This document shows positions 36,340-45,156 of a DNA stretch of 64,000 nucleotides, one piece after another (the stretch's first letter is position 1; the number at the start of each line of letters is the position of its first letter). The position numbers were made by a program, and so were the translations under genes. Where the stretch lies: the NCBI GenBank assembly GCA_030041475.1, contig JASHNU010000079.1:62001-126000 (forward strand). The letters are read 5' to 3'. The notes under the pieces are model-generated. The model saw nothing but the letters and a program-made list of their open reading frames with translations, was not told where the DNA came from and searched no databases. The DNA is from Candidatus Sulfotelmatobacter sp. GTDB lineage: Bacteria > Acidobacteriota > Terriglobia > Terriglobales > Acidobacteriaceae.

Positions 36340-38076
36340 ATGCAGCAGTTCGCATCGGCCTGTGAAGCGATCGCGGCCACGACCAAAAAGTTGGCCAAGA
36401 CCGCCATCGTGGCCGACTACCTGAAATCGCGGAGCCTCGAAGAGGCTGCCGTGTCAGCCGTGTTCCTCTCCGGGCGCGCGTTTCCCGCATGGGAGGAAAC
36501 CACCCTCCAAATCGGCGGGCGATCGCTTTGGCAGATCGTGGCCGAGCTATCGGCAAAGAGCGAGGCCGACCTGACCGCCGCTTATCGCCGGTCAGGCGAC
36601 CTTGGGGCTGTAGCTGGAGAAGTTTTTCCGGTGCGCCGCGGTCAGGGCACGGAGATCCTCGCAGTCGAACAATCATTCCGCCAGATCGCCGCCGCGCGCG
36701 GGCCCGCTACCAAGATCGAACTGGTGCGCGATCTTCTTTCGCGCGCGACGCCGCTCGAAGCCAAGTACATTGTCAAGATCATGACCGGCGATCTTCGCAT
36801 CGGACTGAAGGAAAGCCTGGTTGAAGAGGCGATCGGCAAGGCCTATCGAACCACATTGGCCGATGTGCAGAGGGCAAACATGCTGCTGGGCGATATCGGG
36901 CAAACCGTTCGCCTCGCGGCGCAGGACAGGCTCGGCGAAGCGAGGCTGCGCTTGTTTCATCCCTTGGGCTTCATGCTGGCCAGCCCGGTCGAGTCCGCCG
37001 AGGAGGCGCTGAGCTATTTTGAAAGAGCCGCAATCGAGGACAAGTACGATGGCATCCGGGCGCAGGCGCATGTCTCGGGCGGCGAGGTTCGTTTTTTCTC
37101 GCGCACGCGCGATGACATCACCGAATCGTTCCCCGAATTGCCCGACGCGCTGGCTGGTCTGCCTCGGGATGCAATTCTGGACGGGGAGATCGTGGCCTGG
37201 GAATATTCCACGGGCCGTGCGCGGCCGTTCAGCGTCCTGCAACAGCGACCGGGCCGGAAGAAAGTCAGCGACAAAATGTTGCGCGAGGTTCCTGTCGCAT
37301 TCCTGGTTTTCGATCTTTTGTATGCCGACGGCCACTTGCTGATTGATCTGCCATTGCACGAGCGGGCAAAGATGCTGGATGAGTTGCTGGCCGCCGAGAG
37401 AGTGCTTCACCACGGAGACACGGAGCCACAGAGAAAAGCCAGGCAGAAGGAATTGCAATTCAATGCCGAAAACGGGGTCGCACGAGCAAGTGTGATCCGC
37501 GCCCAGGTTTTTCGAGCGGCTTCAGCCGATGAACTCGAAGAACTGTTCGCCGCCGCGCAGGAGCGCGGCAATGAAGGCCTGATGATCAAAGACGTCGATT
37601 CTCCCTACACACCCGGCAAGCGCGGCAAGGCCTGGCTGAAGATGAAGCGCGAACTGGCCACACTCGATGTAGTTGTCACCGCGGTCGAGTACGGCCACGG
37701 CAAGCGCATCGGTGTGCTCAGCGATTACACGTTCGCGGTGTGGGATGGCGATCCAATGACGAATGAAGCACGGTTGGTGAATATCGGCAAAGCCTATTCC
37801 GGCCTGACCGATGCCGAAATTGCCGAGATGACGGGGTGGTTCCTGGAGCACACGCTTGAGGATCAGGGATTCCGGCGCGTGGTCGAGCCGAAAATCGTTC
37901 TCGAAGTGGCCTTCAACAACATGATGAAGTCCGACCGACACGAGAGCGGCTACGCGCTGCGCTTCCCGAGAATCGTGCGACTAAGGCCGGACAAATCGCC
38001 GGAGGAGGCAGACACCATCGAGCGGGTCAAAGAAATCTACGCCAAACAAGGCTTTGATTCCCGAAACCTGCGCTAG
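36340..38076 (+). CDS. ATP-dependent DNA ligase (LigB/archaeal type)
   Basis: A 578-residue ATP ligase in the three-domain layout of archaeal and eukaryotic DNA ligase I. It has an N-terminal DNA-binding region (LSRATPLEAKYIVKIMTGDLRIG), the adenylated lysine in IEDKYDGIRAQ near residue 234, LDGEIVAW, VFDLLYADG, NEGLMIKD, and an OB domain with KMKRELATLDVVVTAVEYG. About 20 residues after position 355 (VLHHGDTEPQRKARQ) come from a dispersed CACCACGGAGACA repeat in a variable loop. GGAGGAGG lies upstream of the ATG. LigA is also present, so this one is probably a repair enzyme (inference). Confidence 0.9.
   Translation: MQQFASACEAIAATTKKLAKTAIVADYLKSRSLEEAAVSAVFLSGRAFPAWEETTLQIGGRSLWQIVAELSAKSEADLTAAYRRSGDLGAVAGEVFPVRRGQGTEILAVEQSFRQIAAARGPATKIELVRDLLSRATPLEAKYIVKIMTGDLRIGLKESLVEEAIGKAYRTTLADVQRANMLLGDIGQTVRLAAQDRLGEARLRLFHPLGFMLASPVESAEEALSYFERAAIEDKYDGIRAQAHVSGGEVRFFSRTRDDITESFPELPDALAGLPRDAILDGEIVAWEYSTGRARPFSVLQQRPGRKKVSDKMLREVPVAFLVFDLLYADGHLLIDLPLHERAKMLDELLAAERVLHHGDTEPQRKARQKELQFNAENGVARASVIRAQVFRAASADELEELFAAAQERGNEGLMIKDVDSPYTPGKRGKAWLKMKRELATLDVVVTAVEYGHGKRIGVLSDYTFAVWDGDPMTNEARLVNIGKAYSGLTDAEIAEMTGWFLEHTLEDQGFRRVVEPKIVLEVAFNNMMKSDRHESGYALRFPRIVRLRPDKSPEEADTIERVKEIYAKQGFDSRNLR
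37404..37440 (+). repeat. CACCACGGAGACA-type repeat within the ATP ligase gene
   Basis: The segment starts CTTCACCACGGAGACACGG and continues with CCACAGAGAAAA. It is the same repeat type as in the dinG gene, read in a different frame, and still open. Confidence 0.55.
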
Positions 38077-39005
38077 TGGCTGTGGTGGTGACTATGCGCG
38101 TCCTCCTCGCTCAGCGGCATCACGCAGCCGTGGGCCACTTCGCACTCCACGTGCTCGAACTGGATGGTGGTGTGGTCGATGCGGAAGGTGCGGTGCAGGC
38201 ACTCCTTCACATCGCGCAGAATGCGCTCGCTGACCGAGGGAGGAATGTCGGCAATCGAAATATGGCACGACAGCGCGTGGGTTTCTGATCCGATGCTCCA
38301 CACATGCAGGTCGTGGACATCGTTGACTCCCTCGACGGCGCGGATCGCCGACTCGATTTTCTCCAGCTTCATGCCCCGGGGTGTGCCCTCGAGCAGAATG
38401 TTCAGCGTCTCGCGCACAATGCCGAACCCCGACCACAGGATGAGGGCGCCAATTCCAACCGATAGCGCCGAGTCGATCCAGTAGTTGCCGGTTGCCAGAA
38501 TCGCCCAGCCTCCGGCGATCACAGCTGCGGTCGAAAGCGTGTCGCCCACTTCGTGCAGCAGAGCGCTGCGGATGTTGACGTCGCCCCCGGTGCGGTACAG
38601 CAGCAGCGTAATCACGCCGTTCATCACCACGCCCGCCGCCGCCACCCACATCATGACGCTGGCTTGCACGTGTTCGGGATGCTGAATGCGCCGCACCGCC
38701 TCGTAGAAAATGAAAAACGAGACCAGCACCAGCGACGTGGCATTCACCAGCGCCGCCAGCACGCCCGCCCGGTGATAGCCGTAGGTCTTGGTCGAACTTG
38801 CTGGCCGAGATTGGAAATAGACCGCAACCAGTGAAAGCAGCAACGCCAGAAAGTCGGAAAGGTTGTGCCCAGCCTCGGAAAGCAGGGCCAGCGAGTGGGC
38901 GCGAATCCCGGCCACCACCAGCAGCACGATATAGCCGAGCGTCACAGCGAGCGAGATCTTCAGAACCCGCGTGGGGCCAGTCGCGCCATGGCTGTGCACA
39001 TGCAC
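38073..39005 (-). CDS. cation diffusion facilitator (Zn/Cd/Co efflux)
   Basis: A 310-residue CDF/ZitB-CzcD-like proton antiporter for divalent metals. Six membrane helices carry the metal sites LSEAGHNLSDFLALL and LLHEVGDTLSTAAV. The cytoplasmic domain contains VNDVHDLHVWSIGSETHALSCHI. Both termini are histidine-rich (MHVHSHG and AHSHHHSH), typical of zinc handling. Its stop overlaps the convergent ligase stop by four bases. Confidence 0.92.
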   Translation of the reverse strand: MHVHSHGATGPTRVLKISLAVTLGYIVLLVVAGIRAHSLALLSEAGHNLSDFLALLLSLVAVYFQSRPASSTKTYGYHRAGVLAALVNATSLVLVSFFIFYEAVRRIQHPEHVQASVMMWVAAAGVVMNGVITLLLYRTGGDVNIRSALLHEVGDTLSTAAVIAGGWAILATGNYWIDSALSVGIGALILWSGFGIVRETLNILLEGTPRGMKLEKIESAIRAVEGVNDVHDLHVWSIGSETHALSCHISIADIPPSVSERILRDVKECLHRTFRIDHTTIQFEHVECEVAHGCVMPLSEEDAHSHHHSH

Positions 39006-39076
39006 CTTTTCAGTTTACGGGGCAGGCAGCCGGGCTTCAAGCCAACCGATCACGCAGCCATGGCTCTCGCGCGGGA

Positions 39077-41887
39077 TCAGATTTGGTTCATTTGCTTGCT
39101 CAGGCTGTCAAGGTAGCGGTTGTTGTAGAACGTGGTCGTCTTCTGCACGAATTCAAGAATCTTCAACATCCTTTCGCGGCCTTCGCGGTTCATCTCCGGG
39201 AACTGCACCGCGATGCCGGAACCGGGATCGAGGCGCGCCACTACGCCTTCAGCGGTGAGACTGCCGTCATCCATGGAGAATCCTAGCTTGATCTTGCTTC
39301 CGGGGCCAAGAATGGTGCTGGTTTCGACGTAGCAGCCGCCCAGGCTGATATCGGTCAGGTTGGCAAACTGCGGCGCGCCTCCTGCCTCCGTTTGCAACTC
39401 GATGGTCACCCGGCACTTGAGCCGGGGATGCAGCCTGCGGTCCTTGTACGAAAGCTGCTTCTGTTTCTCCAGATACATGCGGCGGTCGGCTTCCGTCAGC
39501 AACTGCTCGGCATCTTTGCCATCCTCGGGATACACCGCGCGCCCCACGCTAAGCGATAGGATGTCCTCTCCGCAAACTTCGACGCCAGCCTGCTTGGCCA
39601 AAGCACGCAGTTGTCCGGCTCTTTTGCCGGCCGCATCCGCCGCAAGCCCGGGCGCGATCACCACGAACTCGTCGCCGCCCATGCGTGCCACGTAGTCATA
39701 TTCGCGGCAGCTTTCCTTGAGCGCCTGGGCAAAAAGCCGCAACACGCGGTTTCCTTCCAGGTGGCCGAAACGGTCGTTGATCTGTTTGAAGCCGTCCATG
39801 TCCGAGACCATGACGGTCAAGGACGTGTTATCGCGCTTGCAGCGCGCCAGTTCGCGATCGAGTTGCAAGAACAGCGAGCGCGCGTTGGGCAGGCCGGTCA
39901 GGTAGTCAGTAGTCGCCGAATTTTCTGCCTGCTGATATTTGAGTGCATTCTCGATGGCCAGGGCCATCTTGCCGCTCACCGCGAGAAGAACGCGCAAGTG
40001 ATCCGAGGTGAACGAGTCGCGCTCGCTGCGGTACAGAGCCAGAACGCCAATCACGCCCGCAACGCCCTCGAGCGGCACGGCCAATGCGGAACGCAGCGAA
40101 CTGAACTTCGAAGGATCGTTCAGGTATCCCGGTTCCACCGAGGGATTGCCGTTGATGATGGGCTTCTTGTTCTGCGCCACCCAGCCCGAAAGCCCTTGCC
40201 CGACAGGAATCCGCAAGGACGAGAACAGGCGGTAGTTGTCGCCGTTCACGTATTCGGGAACGAGTTCATCCTCGCGCCTGATGTAGATGGCGATGGCGTC
40301 ATAGGGCACCATTGGCTTCAGCTTCACTGAGAATACCGAGAGCGTTTCGCCCAGGCTGAGCGAGGCTCCCAGATCCTGACTCAACTCGAACAGAGCCTGC
40401 GCTTCCTGGCGTGCGGCCGCGATTGAAGACAGGAATGTCGCTTCGCGTCCGGCATAATCGCGCGCCGCGGTGTTTTCAAAGCCCGCCGCCGGCTCTCTGC
40501 CACGCTCAATCTTGATGGCGATGGCGCTGGAGAGCGGCGCATTCGGATCTTCCGTCGACTTGGCAATCGCCAGCCGCTCCAGATACTGATAGCGATTCTG
40601 CAGAATCTCCACCACCTTCGGATCGAACGACTTGCCGGACTCCGCCGCCAGTTTCTGCATGACGTCCCGCAGCGGCAATGCCCGCCGGTACTGGCGATCG
40701 GAAGCCAGCGCGTCGAGGTAATCGACCGCGGACAAAATGCGGGCGCCGATGGGAATCTCCGCGCCTTTCAGCCCCAGCGGATATCCCGAACCGTCCCACT
40801 TTTCGTGGTGGGCGCGCACGATCGGCACGACGGGATAAGGAAAGCGCACACGCTCCAGAATCTCCGCACCCACGAGCGTGTGAATTTTCATCTTCTCGAA
40901 TTCTTCCGGCGTCAACCGGCCGGGCTTCGAAATGATGTGTTCGGGCACGGCGAGCTTGCCGATGTCGTGCAAGAGCGCGGCGGCGTGTAGAGCTTCCAGT
41001 TCGTCGCCTTTCATTCCCAGCTCTTTTGCGACTTCGATGGCGTAGATGCGCACCCGCTGCAGGTGCTCGTGCGTCGTGTGATCTTTGGCCTCAATCGCCA
41101 GCGCCAGAGCCTCGATCGTCCGCAGATGCAGGTTGGCCATTTCCTCGACGTGGCGCTTCTCATCTTCCAGCTTACCGAGGTAGAGCCGATACGAGCGGTA
41201 GATGAGATACGCCGCGGGCACCAGGAGCAGCGAAGTTTCCCAGTTGAAGTTCTCGTCGAACCACGCAATCGCACCTGCGATTCCAGCTCCCACCAGATAG
41301 TACGGGAACGACCAGAGATAACAATCCACCAGGATCCGCCGCAGCGGCCGGCGCTCGCTGAGCGAGATCACTGCCGCAATCGATCCCGCGTTGGCGATGA
41401 AATAAACACTGGCCGCGACACCCAGCAGAATCGGACGGCTGTCGAGCAGCTGATTCGCCAGCGGATGGTGATAAATTCCGTAGGCCAGCGCCGTCGAGAT
41501 TGCGCCGGCACAAACATTGAATGTGACCTGAATCGCCTTCGGGCGCTCCGGATACAGGCACTGCGCCAGCATCGCCACCGAGCCCAGAATCAGGGTCTCG
41601 GTGAAACTCAGCTCCAGCACGCCGACCAGAATGAACAGGAAATTCACTGACAGCGTCCCGGTTATCCCGGGCAGGCTCACCTTCAGCCGCGACGCCAGGA
41701 TGGCGATTCCCAGATAACAGATGAACTCGGCGATGTTCTTGCTGCTCTGGTGGATTCCGCCATAGACCAGTGTGCCCAGCCCAGCAATCACGACCACACT
41801 GATGAACACCTTGGCGGACCAGGGCAAGCCTCTCCACGAGTGCGAGTGCTCAGGCAGACGAATAGCGGTACCGGTTGCACCAGTCAT
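39077..41887 (-). CDS. membrane HD-GYP/GAF/GGDEF/PilZ c-di-GMP protein
   Basis: In order: six to seven membrane helices (20-235), an HD-GYP phosphodiesterase domain with HD at 307-308, HHE at 360-362 and DGSGYP at 365-370, a GAF domain (about 490-650), a GGDEF cyclase domain with intact GGDEF at 737-741 and an inhibitory RxxD site at 728-731, and a PilZ c-di-GMP receptor domain with R818/R822 and DISLGG at 846-851. The protein can in principle make, break and sense c-di-GMP; which activity dominates is not known. The ATG at 41887 is chosen, because the longer open frame lacks homology. It stands alone between the CDF gene and ilvN. Confidence 0.9.
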   Translation of the reverse strand: MTGATGTAIRLPEHSHSWRGLPWSAKVFISVVVIAGLGTLVYGGIHQSSKNIAEFICYLGIAILASRLKVSLPGITGTLSVNFLFILVGVLELSFTETLILGSVAMLAQCLYPERPKAIQVTFNVCAGAISTALAYGIYHHPLANQLLDSRPILLGVAASVYFIANAGSIAAVISLSERRPLRRILVDCYLWSFPYYLVGAGIAGAIAWFDENFNWETSLLLVPAAYLIYRSYRLYLGKLEDEKRHVEEMANLHLRTIEALALAIEAKDHTTHEHLQRVRIYAIEVAKELGMKGDELEALHAAALLHDIGKLAVPEHIISKPGRLTPEEFEKMKIHTLVGAEILERVRFPYPVVPIVRAHHEKWDGSGYPLGLKGAEIPIGARILSAVDYLDALASDRQYRRALPLRDVMQKLAAESGKSFDPKVVEILQNRYQYLERLAIAKSTEDPNAPLSSAIAIKIERGREPAAGFENTAARDYAGREATFLSSIAAARQEAQALFELSQDLGASLSLGETLSVFSVKLKPMVPYDAIAIYIRREDELVPEYVNGDNYRLFSSLRIPVGQGLSGWVAQNKKPIINGNPSVEPGYLNDPSKFSSLRSALAVPLEGVAGVIGVLALYRSERDSFTSDHLRVLLAVSGKMALAIENALKYQQAENSATTDYLTGLPNARSLFLQLDRELARCKRDNTSLTVMVSDMDGFKQINDRFGHLEGNRVLRLFAQALKESCREYDYVARMGGDEFVVIAPGLAADAAGKRAGQLRALAKQAGVEVCGEDILSLSVGRAVYPEDGKDAEQLLTEADRRMYLEKQKQLSYKDRRLHPRLKCRVTIELQTEAGGAPQFANLTDISLGGCYVETSTILGPGSKIKLGFSMDDGSLTAEGVVARLDPGSGIAVQFPEMNREGRERMLKILEFVQKTTTFYNNRYLDSLSKQMNQI

Positions 41888-42131
41888 GAGAACAAAACAC
41901 ACCACGGCCCGGAAGATGGACCGCAAGGAGTCAGAATAACAATTAAGGCATTTAGAAACAGCAACTTGGAAGGATTTCGAGAAACTTCGGTAACTTGCGC
42001 TGAATGCAAGAGTATTGCCCAGAGGGTGGCCCAAGAGGCATGGCCAAAGGCATGGATCACGACTAACTCTTTGCGGGATTGGGGCTTAGCCCCAAAGAGG
42101 TCCCAAAGGCGTTCCAGTGCAGAAAATGTGC

Positions 42132-42683
42132 CTAAACCGAATAGGCAACGTCGTCACCACCCGCCGCCTGATCTCCGTTTCGCGAGCTCACAGCATCCCC
42201 AGACGACGACTTTCCCCGCCGCATAGCGACAATCCCGGTTCGCACCATCTCCAGCACGCCATACGGGCGCAGCACCTCGAGCAGGCCGTCGATCTTGTCT
42301 TCAGCACCGGTGATCTCAATGGTCAGCGACTCGGGCGCGACGTCGACCACGCGAGCTCGAAACACGCTGGCCAGTTCGAGCACGTGCGAGCGCGCTTCAT
42401 GCGTGGCCGCAACTTTAATCATCGCCAGGTCGCGCACGATCGACGGCTGGTTGGTGATGTTCTCCACCAGCAGCACGTTGACGAGCTTGTAGAGATTCGC
42501 CTCGATGCGACGGGCCTGGTCGCGGTCGGCATCGACCGTAATCGTCATGCGCGAGACTTCCGGTTTCTCTGTGCGCCCGACCGTGAGGGAATCAATGTTG
42601 AAGGCGCGGCGGCGAAACAGCGACGCGACTCGCGTCAGCACGCCCGGTTTGTTCTCCACATAAACCACAAATGTATTCAGCAT
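42132..42683 (-). CDS. ilvN: acetolactate synthase small subunit
   Basis: The regulatory subunit of acetolactate synthase, which binds valine through its ACT domain. Seen in 183 residues: the ACT fold FVVYVENKPGVLTRVASLF at the start, RRRAFNIDSLTVG, and the C-terminal domain with ELASVFRARVVDVAPESLTIEITG. A Ser/Gly-rich tail of about 25 residues ends the protein. It is 47 bp after ilvB and shares its leader. Confidence 0.95.
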   Translation of the reverse strand: MLNTFVVYVENKPGVLTRVASLFRRRAFNIDSLTVGRTEKPEVSRMTITVDADRDQARRIEANLYKLVNVLLVENITNQPSIVRDLAMIKVAATHEARSHVLELASVFRARVVDVAPESLTIEITGAEDKIDGLLEVLRPYGVLEMVRTGIVAMRRGKSSSGDAVSSRNGDQAAGGDDVAYSV

Positions 42684-42730
42684 TTTCTTCTCTGCCCGTC
42701 CTGTTCTCCCTCACCTCGTTGTGACTTCGC

Positions 42731-44467
42731 CTACTCGTCTTCCGCCGTTTCCACGATCTTGCTCGGACGGCGGATCATCTCATGCAACGCTGCTCCCGCC
42801 GCGACCATGGGATACACCGAATCCTCCTGTTCGACCCGGAAATTCATGAGCACGGGACCATCGTGCTCGCGCGCCGCTCTCACCGACGGCACCACTTGTG
42901 CGCGGTCGGTGATGGTCATGCTCCGAATGCAATACGCCTCGCCGAGTTTGGCGAAGTCCGGATTCAGCAGCGGCGTAGCGGCGTAGTTGCGGTCGTAGAA
43001 AAATTCCTGCCACTGCCGCACCATGCCGAGATATCCGTTGTTGATGATGGCAATGTGCACCTTCAGATTCTCCTGGACGATCGTGGCCAGCTCCGCCATC
43101 GTCATCTGAAAACCGCCATCGCCGACCACCACCCACACTTCGGCTTCGGGCCGTGCCACTTTGGCGCCAATCGCCGCGGGCAGGGCAAATCCCATCGTGC
43201 CCAACCCTCCCGACGTGATCAGGCTGCGCGCCTTCTCGTGCTTGTAATATTGCGCCTCCCACATCTGGTGCTGGCCCACATCGGTCACAACCACCGTGTC
43301 GCCGTCGCGCGTTTCCCGCCATAAGTCGTTGATCACGTGCGCGGCGTAGAGATGGCCGCTGTCGGGAAGGTTCTGAATGTCGCGCACCGCCGAATCGCCT
43401 TTCAGCTTGTCAATGAAGTCGAGCCATTCGCTGCGGTCAATCGACTCAACTTTCGGCATCAATTCATTCAGCACCTCGCGCAGATCGCCGACCAGTGCAA
43501 CATCGACCTTGACGTTCTTGTTAATCTCGGCGGGATCGATCTCGACATGAATCTTCTTGGCGTTGGGCGCGTAAGTTTTCAGGTTTCCGGTCACGCGATC
43601 GTCAAAGCGCATGCCGAATGCGAGCAGGAGATCGGCTTCCTGAATCGTGTGGTTCACCCATGCTTCGCCGTGCATTCCCATCATGCCCAGGTTGAGCGGA
43701 TGCGCCGCAGGAAAGGCGCCGATTCCCAGCAGCGTCATCGCCACCGGAATGCCGGCGCGCTCGGCGAATTCGCGCACCTCGTTCATCGCTCCCGAAATCA
43801 CGATCCCGTGTCCGGCAAGAATGACCGGCCGCTTGGCATTGTGGATCAGTTCGAGTGCCTGCTCGTACTCTTTCGGCTCGGGCGACAAATCCGGACGATA
43901 CCCTGGCAGTTGCGGCTTGGCCGCCTCCCAATCAAAGTCGCACGTAGTCTGCTGTGCGTCTTTTGTGATATCCACTAATACCGGCCCCGGCCGCCCCGAT
44001 CGCGCCACGTAAAACGCCTCGCGAATCGTGCGCGCGACTTCACTGGCATGCGTCACCAGGTAATTGTGCTTGGTGATGGGAAGCGTGACGCCCGTGATGT
44101 CGGTCTCCTGAAATGCATCCGACCCGATCAGCTTGCTGCCGACCTGACCCGTGATGCATACGATCGGCGACGAATCGAGCATGGCCGTGGCAATGCCGGT
44201 GACCATGTTAGTTGCGCCCGGACCCGACGTAGCCACCGCGACTCCGACCTGCCCGCTGGCGCGGGCGTAGCCGTCGGCCATGTGCGTTGCGCCCTGCTCG
44301 TGGCGCACCAGCACGTGATGAATCTTGCTGTGCTTGAGCGCGTCGTACGCCGGAAGAATCGCTCCGCCGGGATAACCGAACACGTGCTTCACGCCCTCGC
44401 GCTCCAGGCATTCCCACAAAATGCCCGCTCCAGTCATTTTTGCCGCGCCAGTATTCTTGTCGCTCAT
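42731..44467 (-). CDS. ilvB: acetolactate synthase large subunit
   Basis: A thiamine diphosphate enzyme joining two pyruvates (or pyruvate and 2-oxobutyrate) in valine, leucine and isoleucine synthesis. Seen in 578 residues: FGYPGGAILPAYDAL, the catalytic glutamate in VRHEQGATHMADGYARASG, SGPGATNMVTGIATA, the FAD region, and the ThDP motif VVGDGGFQMTMAELATI followed by NNGYLGMVRQWQ. The ATG at 44467 has GAGAGG seven bases upstream. The open frame extends 43 codons into the leader region, where an attenuator is predicted. Confidence 0.95.
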   Translation of the reverse strand: MSDKNTGAAKMTGAGILWECLEREGVKHVFGYPGGAILPAYDALKHSKIHHVLVRHEQGATHMADGYARASGQVGVAVATSGPGATNMVTGIATAMLDSSPIVCITGQVGSKLIGSDAFQETDITGVTLPITKHNYLVTHASEVARTIREAFYVARSGRPGPVLVDITKDAQQTTCDFDWEAAKPQLPGYRPDLSPEPKEYEQALELIHNAKRPVILAGHGIVISGAMNEVREFAERAGIPVAMTLLGIGAFPAAHPLNLGMMGMHGEAWVNHTIQEADLLLAFGMRFDDRVTGNLKTYAPNAKKIHVEIDPAEINKNVKVDVALVGDLREVLNELMPKVESIDRSEWLDFIDKLKGDSAVRDIQNLPDSGHLYAAHVINDLWRETRDGDTVVVTDVGQHQMWEAQYYKHEKARSLITSGGLGTMGFALPAAIGAKVARPEAEVWVVVGDGGFQMTMAELATIVQENLKVHIAIINNGYLGMVRQWQEFFYDRNYAATPLLNPDFAKLGEAYCIRSMTITDRAQVVPSVRAAREHDGPVLMNFRVEQEDSVYPMVAAGAALHEMIRRPSKIVETAEDE

Positions 44468-44500
44468 AGGGCCTCTCACGTTTCTGCAAACTGATCGTCC

Positions 44501-44542
44501 AAAAAACAAAACCCACCGAGCCAGCGTCTCTGGCGGGGCGGG
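44501..44542 (-). terminator. predicted attenuator terminator before ilvB
   Basis: On the minus strand, CCCGCC (44537-44542) pairs with GGTGGG (44512-44517) outside, and GCCAG (44530-44534) pairs with CTGGC (44520-44524) inside. This is followed by TTTTGTTTTTT. It lies 34 bases before the ilvB start. An alternative pairing with CGGTGGG in the leader coding sequence would disrupt it. Confidence 0.65.
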
Positions 44543-44574
44543 ATTTTCGGGAGCCTTTCGGATTTCTCTGTCTC

Positions 44575-44667
44575 TCAGCCCACCGGGTCCCTCCACACCG
44601 GCACGGGTACCGTGACCCGTACGCCACAGGTTCTAAGGCTAATTCGGTGTAGATCCCGGTTGGTCAT
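44575..44667 (-). CDS. predicted ilvBN leader peptide (30 residues)
   Basis: A short open frame starts ATG at 44667 and ends TGA at 44575. Its sequence is strongly valine-biased: seven of 30 residues are Val, mostly in a VRVTVPVPVW run, with Leu and Ile earlier. Valine is the end product that represses this pathway in other bacteria. A promoter (44690-44718) and a terminator (44501-44542) bracket it. There is no strong ribosome site. Function is inferred from layout. Confidence 0.5.
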   Translation of the reverse strand: MTNRDLHRISLRTCGVRVTVPVPVWRDPVG

Positions 44668-44689
44668 AGCCGTGTCAACAGGTGCACAG

Positions 44690-44718
44690 ATAGTACCTAA
44701 GCCTGCGACAAGTCGCAA
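44690..44718 (-). promoter_or_regulatory. promoter of the ilvB leader
   Basis: On the minus strand, TTGCGA (44713-44718) and TACTAT (44690-44695) are 17 bases apart. The predicted transcript starts near 44683, just upstream of the leader ATG. Confidence 0.5.
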
Positions 44719-44803
44719 GTGGAAAGTGGGACGGGCAGTGTCTGAAATGCGCGTTGATGGTGGGTGGGAGATGGCGGGAGATCGCGGGATGCCGGAGTGG
44801 CGT

Positions 44804-44989
44804 CTACTTGCTATTCCAGCGCCAGACTACAAATGGGGTAAAGAGCATGAGTGAGGGGATGACGGCTCCGCACCAAATCCTTGGGTTGGGGAGGAGAAAG
44901 GCAGCCGCGCCGTCTAGGATGCCCACAACACACAGCAGGGTGGCCACTCTTAGCGCTGCGGAACGCACTGGCATGTTTTCATCTATCAT
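44804..44989 (-). CDS. small two-helix membrane protein, hypothetical
   Basis: A 61-residue frame with two hydrophobic stretches (ALRVATLLCVVGILDGAAAF and AVIPSLMLFTPFVV) and a short charged end (RWNSK). AGGAG lies eight bases before the ATG. I recognise no family. The surrounding 44720-45150 region holds nothing else that I can support. Confidence 0.5.
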   Translation of the reverse strand: MIDENMPVRSAALRVATLLCVVGILDGAAAFLLPNPRIWCGAVIPSLMLFTPFVVWRWNSK

Positions 44990-45156
44990 GGGGTTTCTCC
45001 TCGCAAGCGGTACGTGATGCGAGCCATCCTCTCAGGCACTTAAGGTGCGGCGCAAGGAAAAACGAAGCTGGGAACTCAAGCGTCCGCTGTTTTTCCTTAC
45101 ACGCACTTCTCGGACACTACCGTCAGACGAGAGAATTGCAGGAGGAGCGAAGCGGC

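Noticed and set aside
42081..42093. GGGGCT/AGCCCC hairpin near the ilvN stop as terminator
   Set aside because: The loop is a single base and no T-run follows on either strand, so termination is not supported.
44500..44700. T-box riboswitch before ilvB
   Set aside because: No T-box AGGGTGGNACCGCG sequence or specifier stem was found. The valine leader frame explains the region better.
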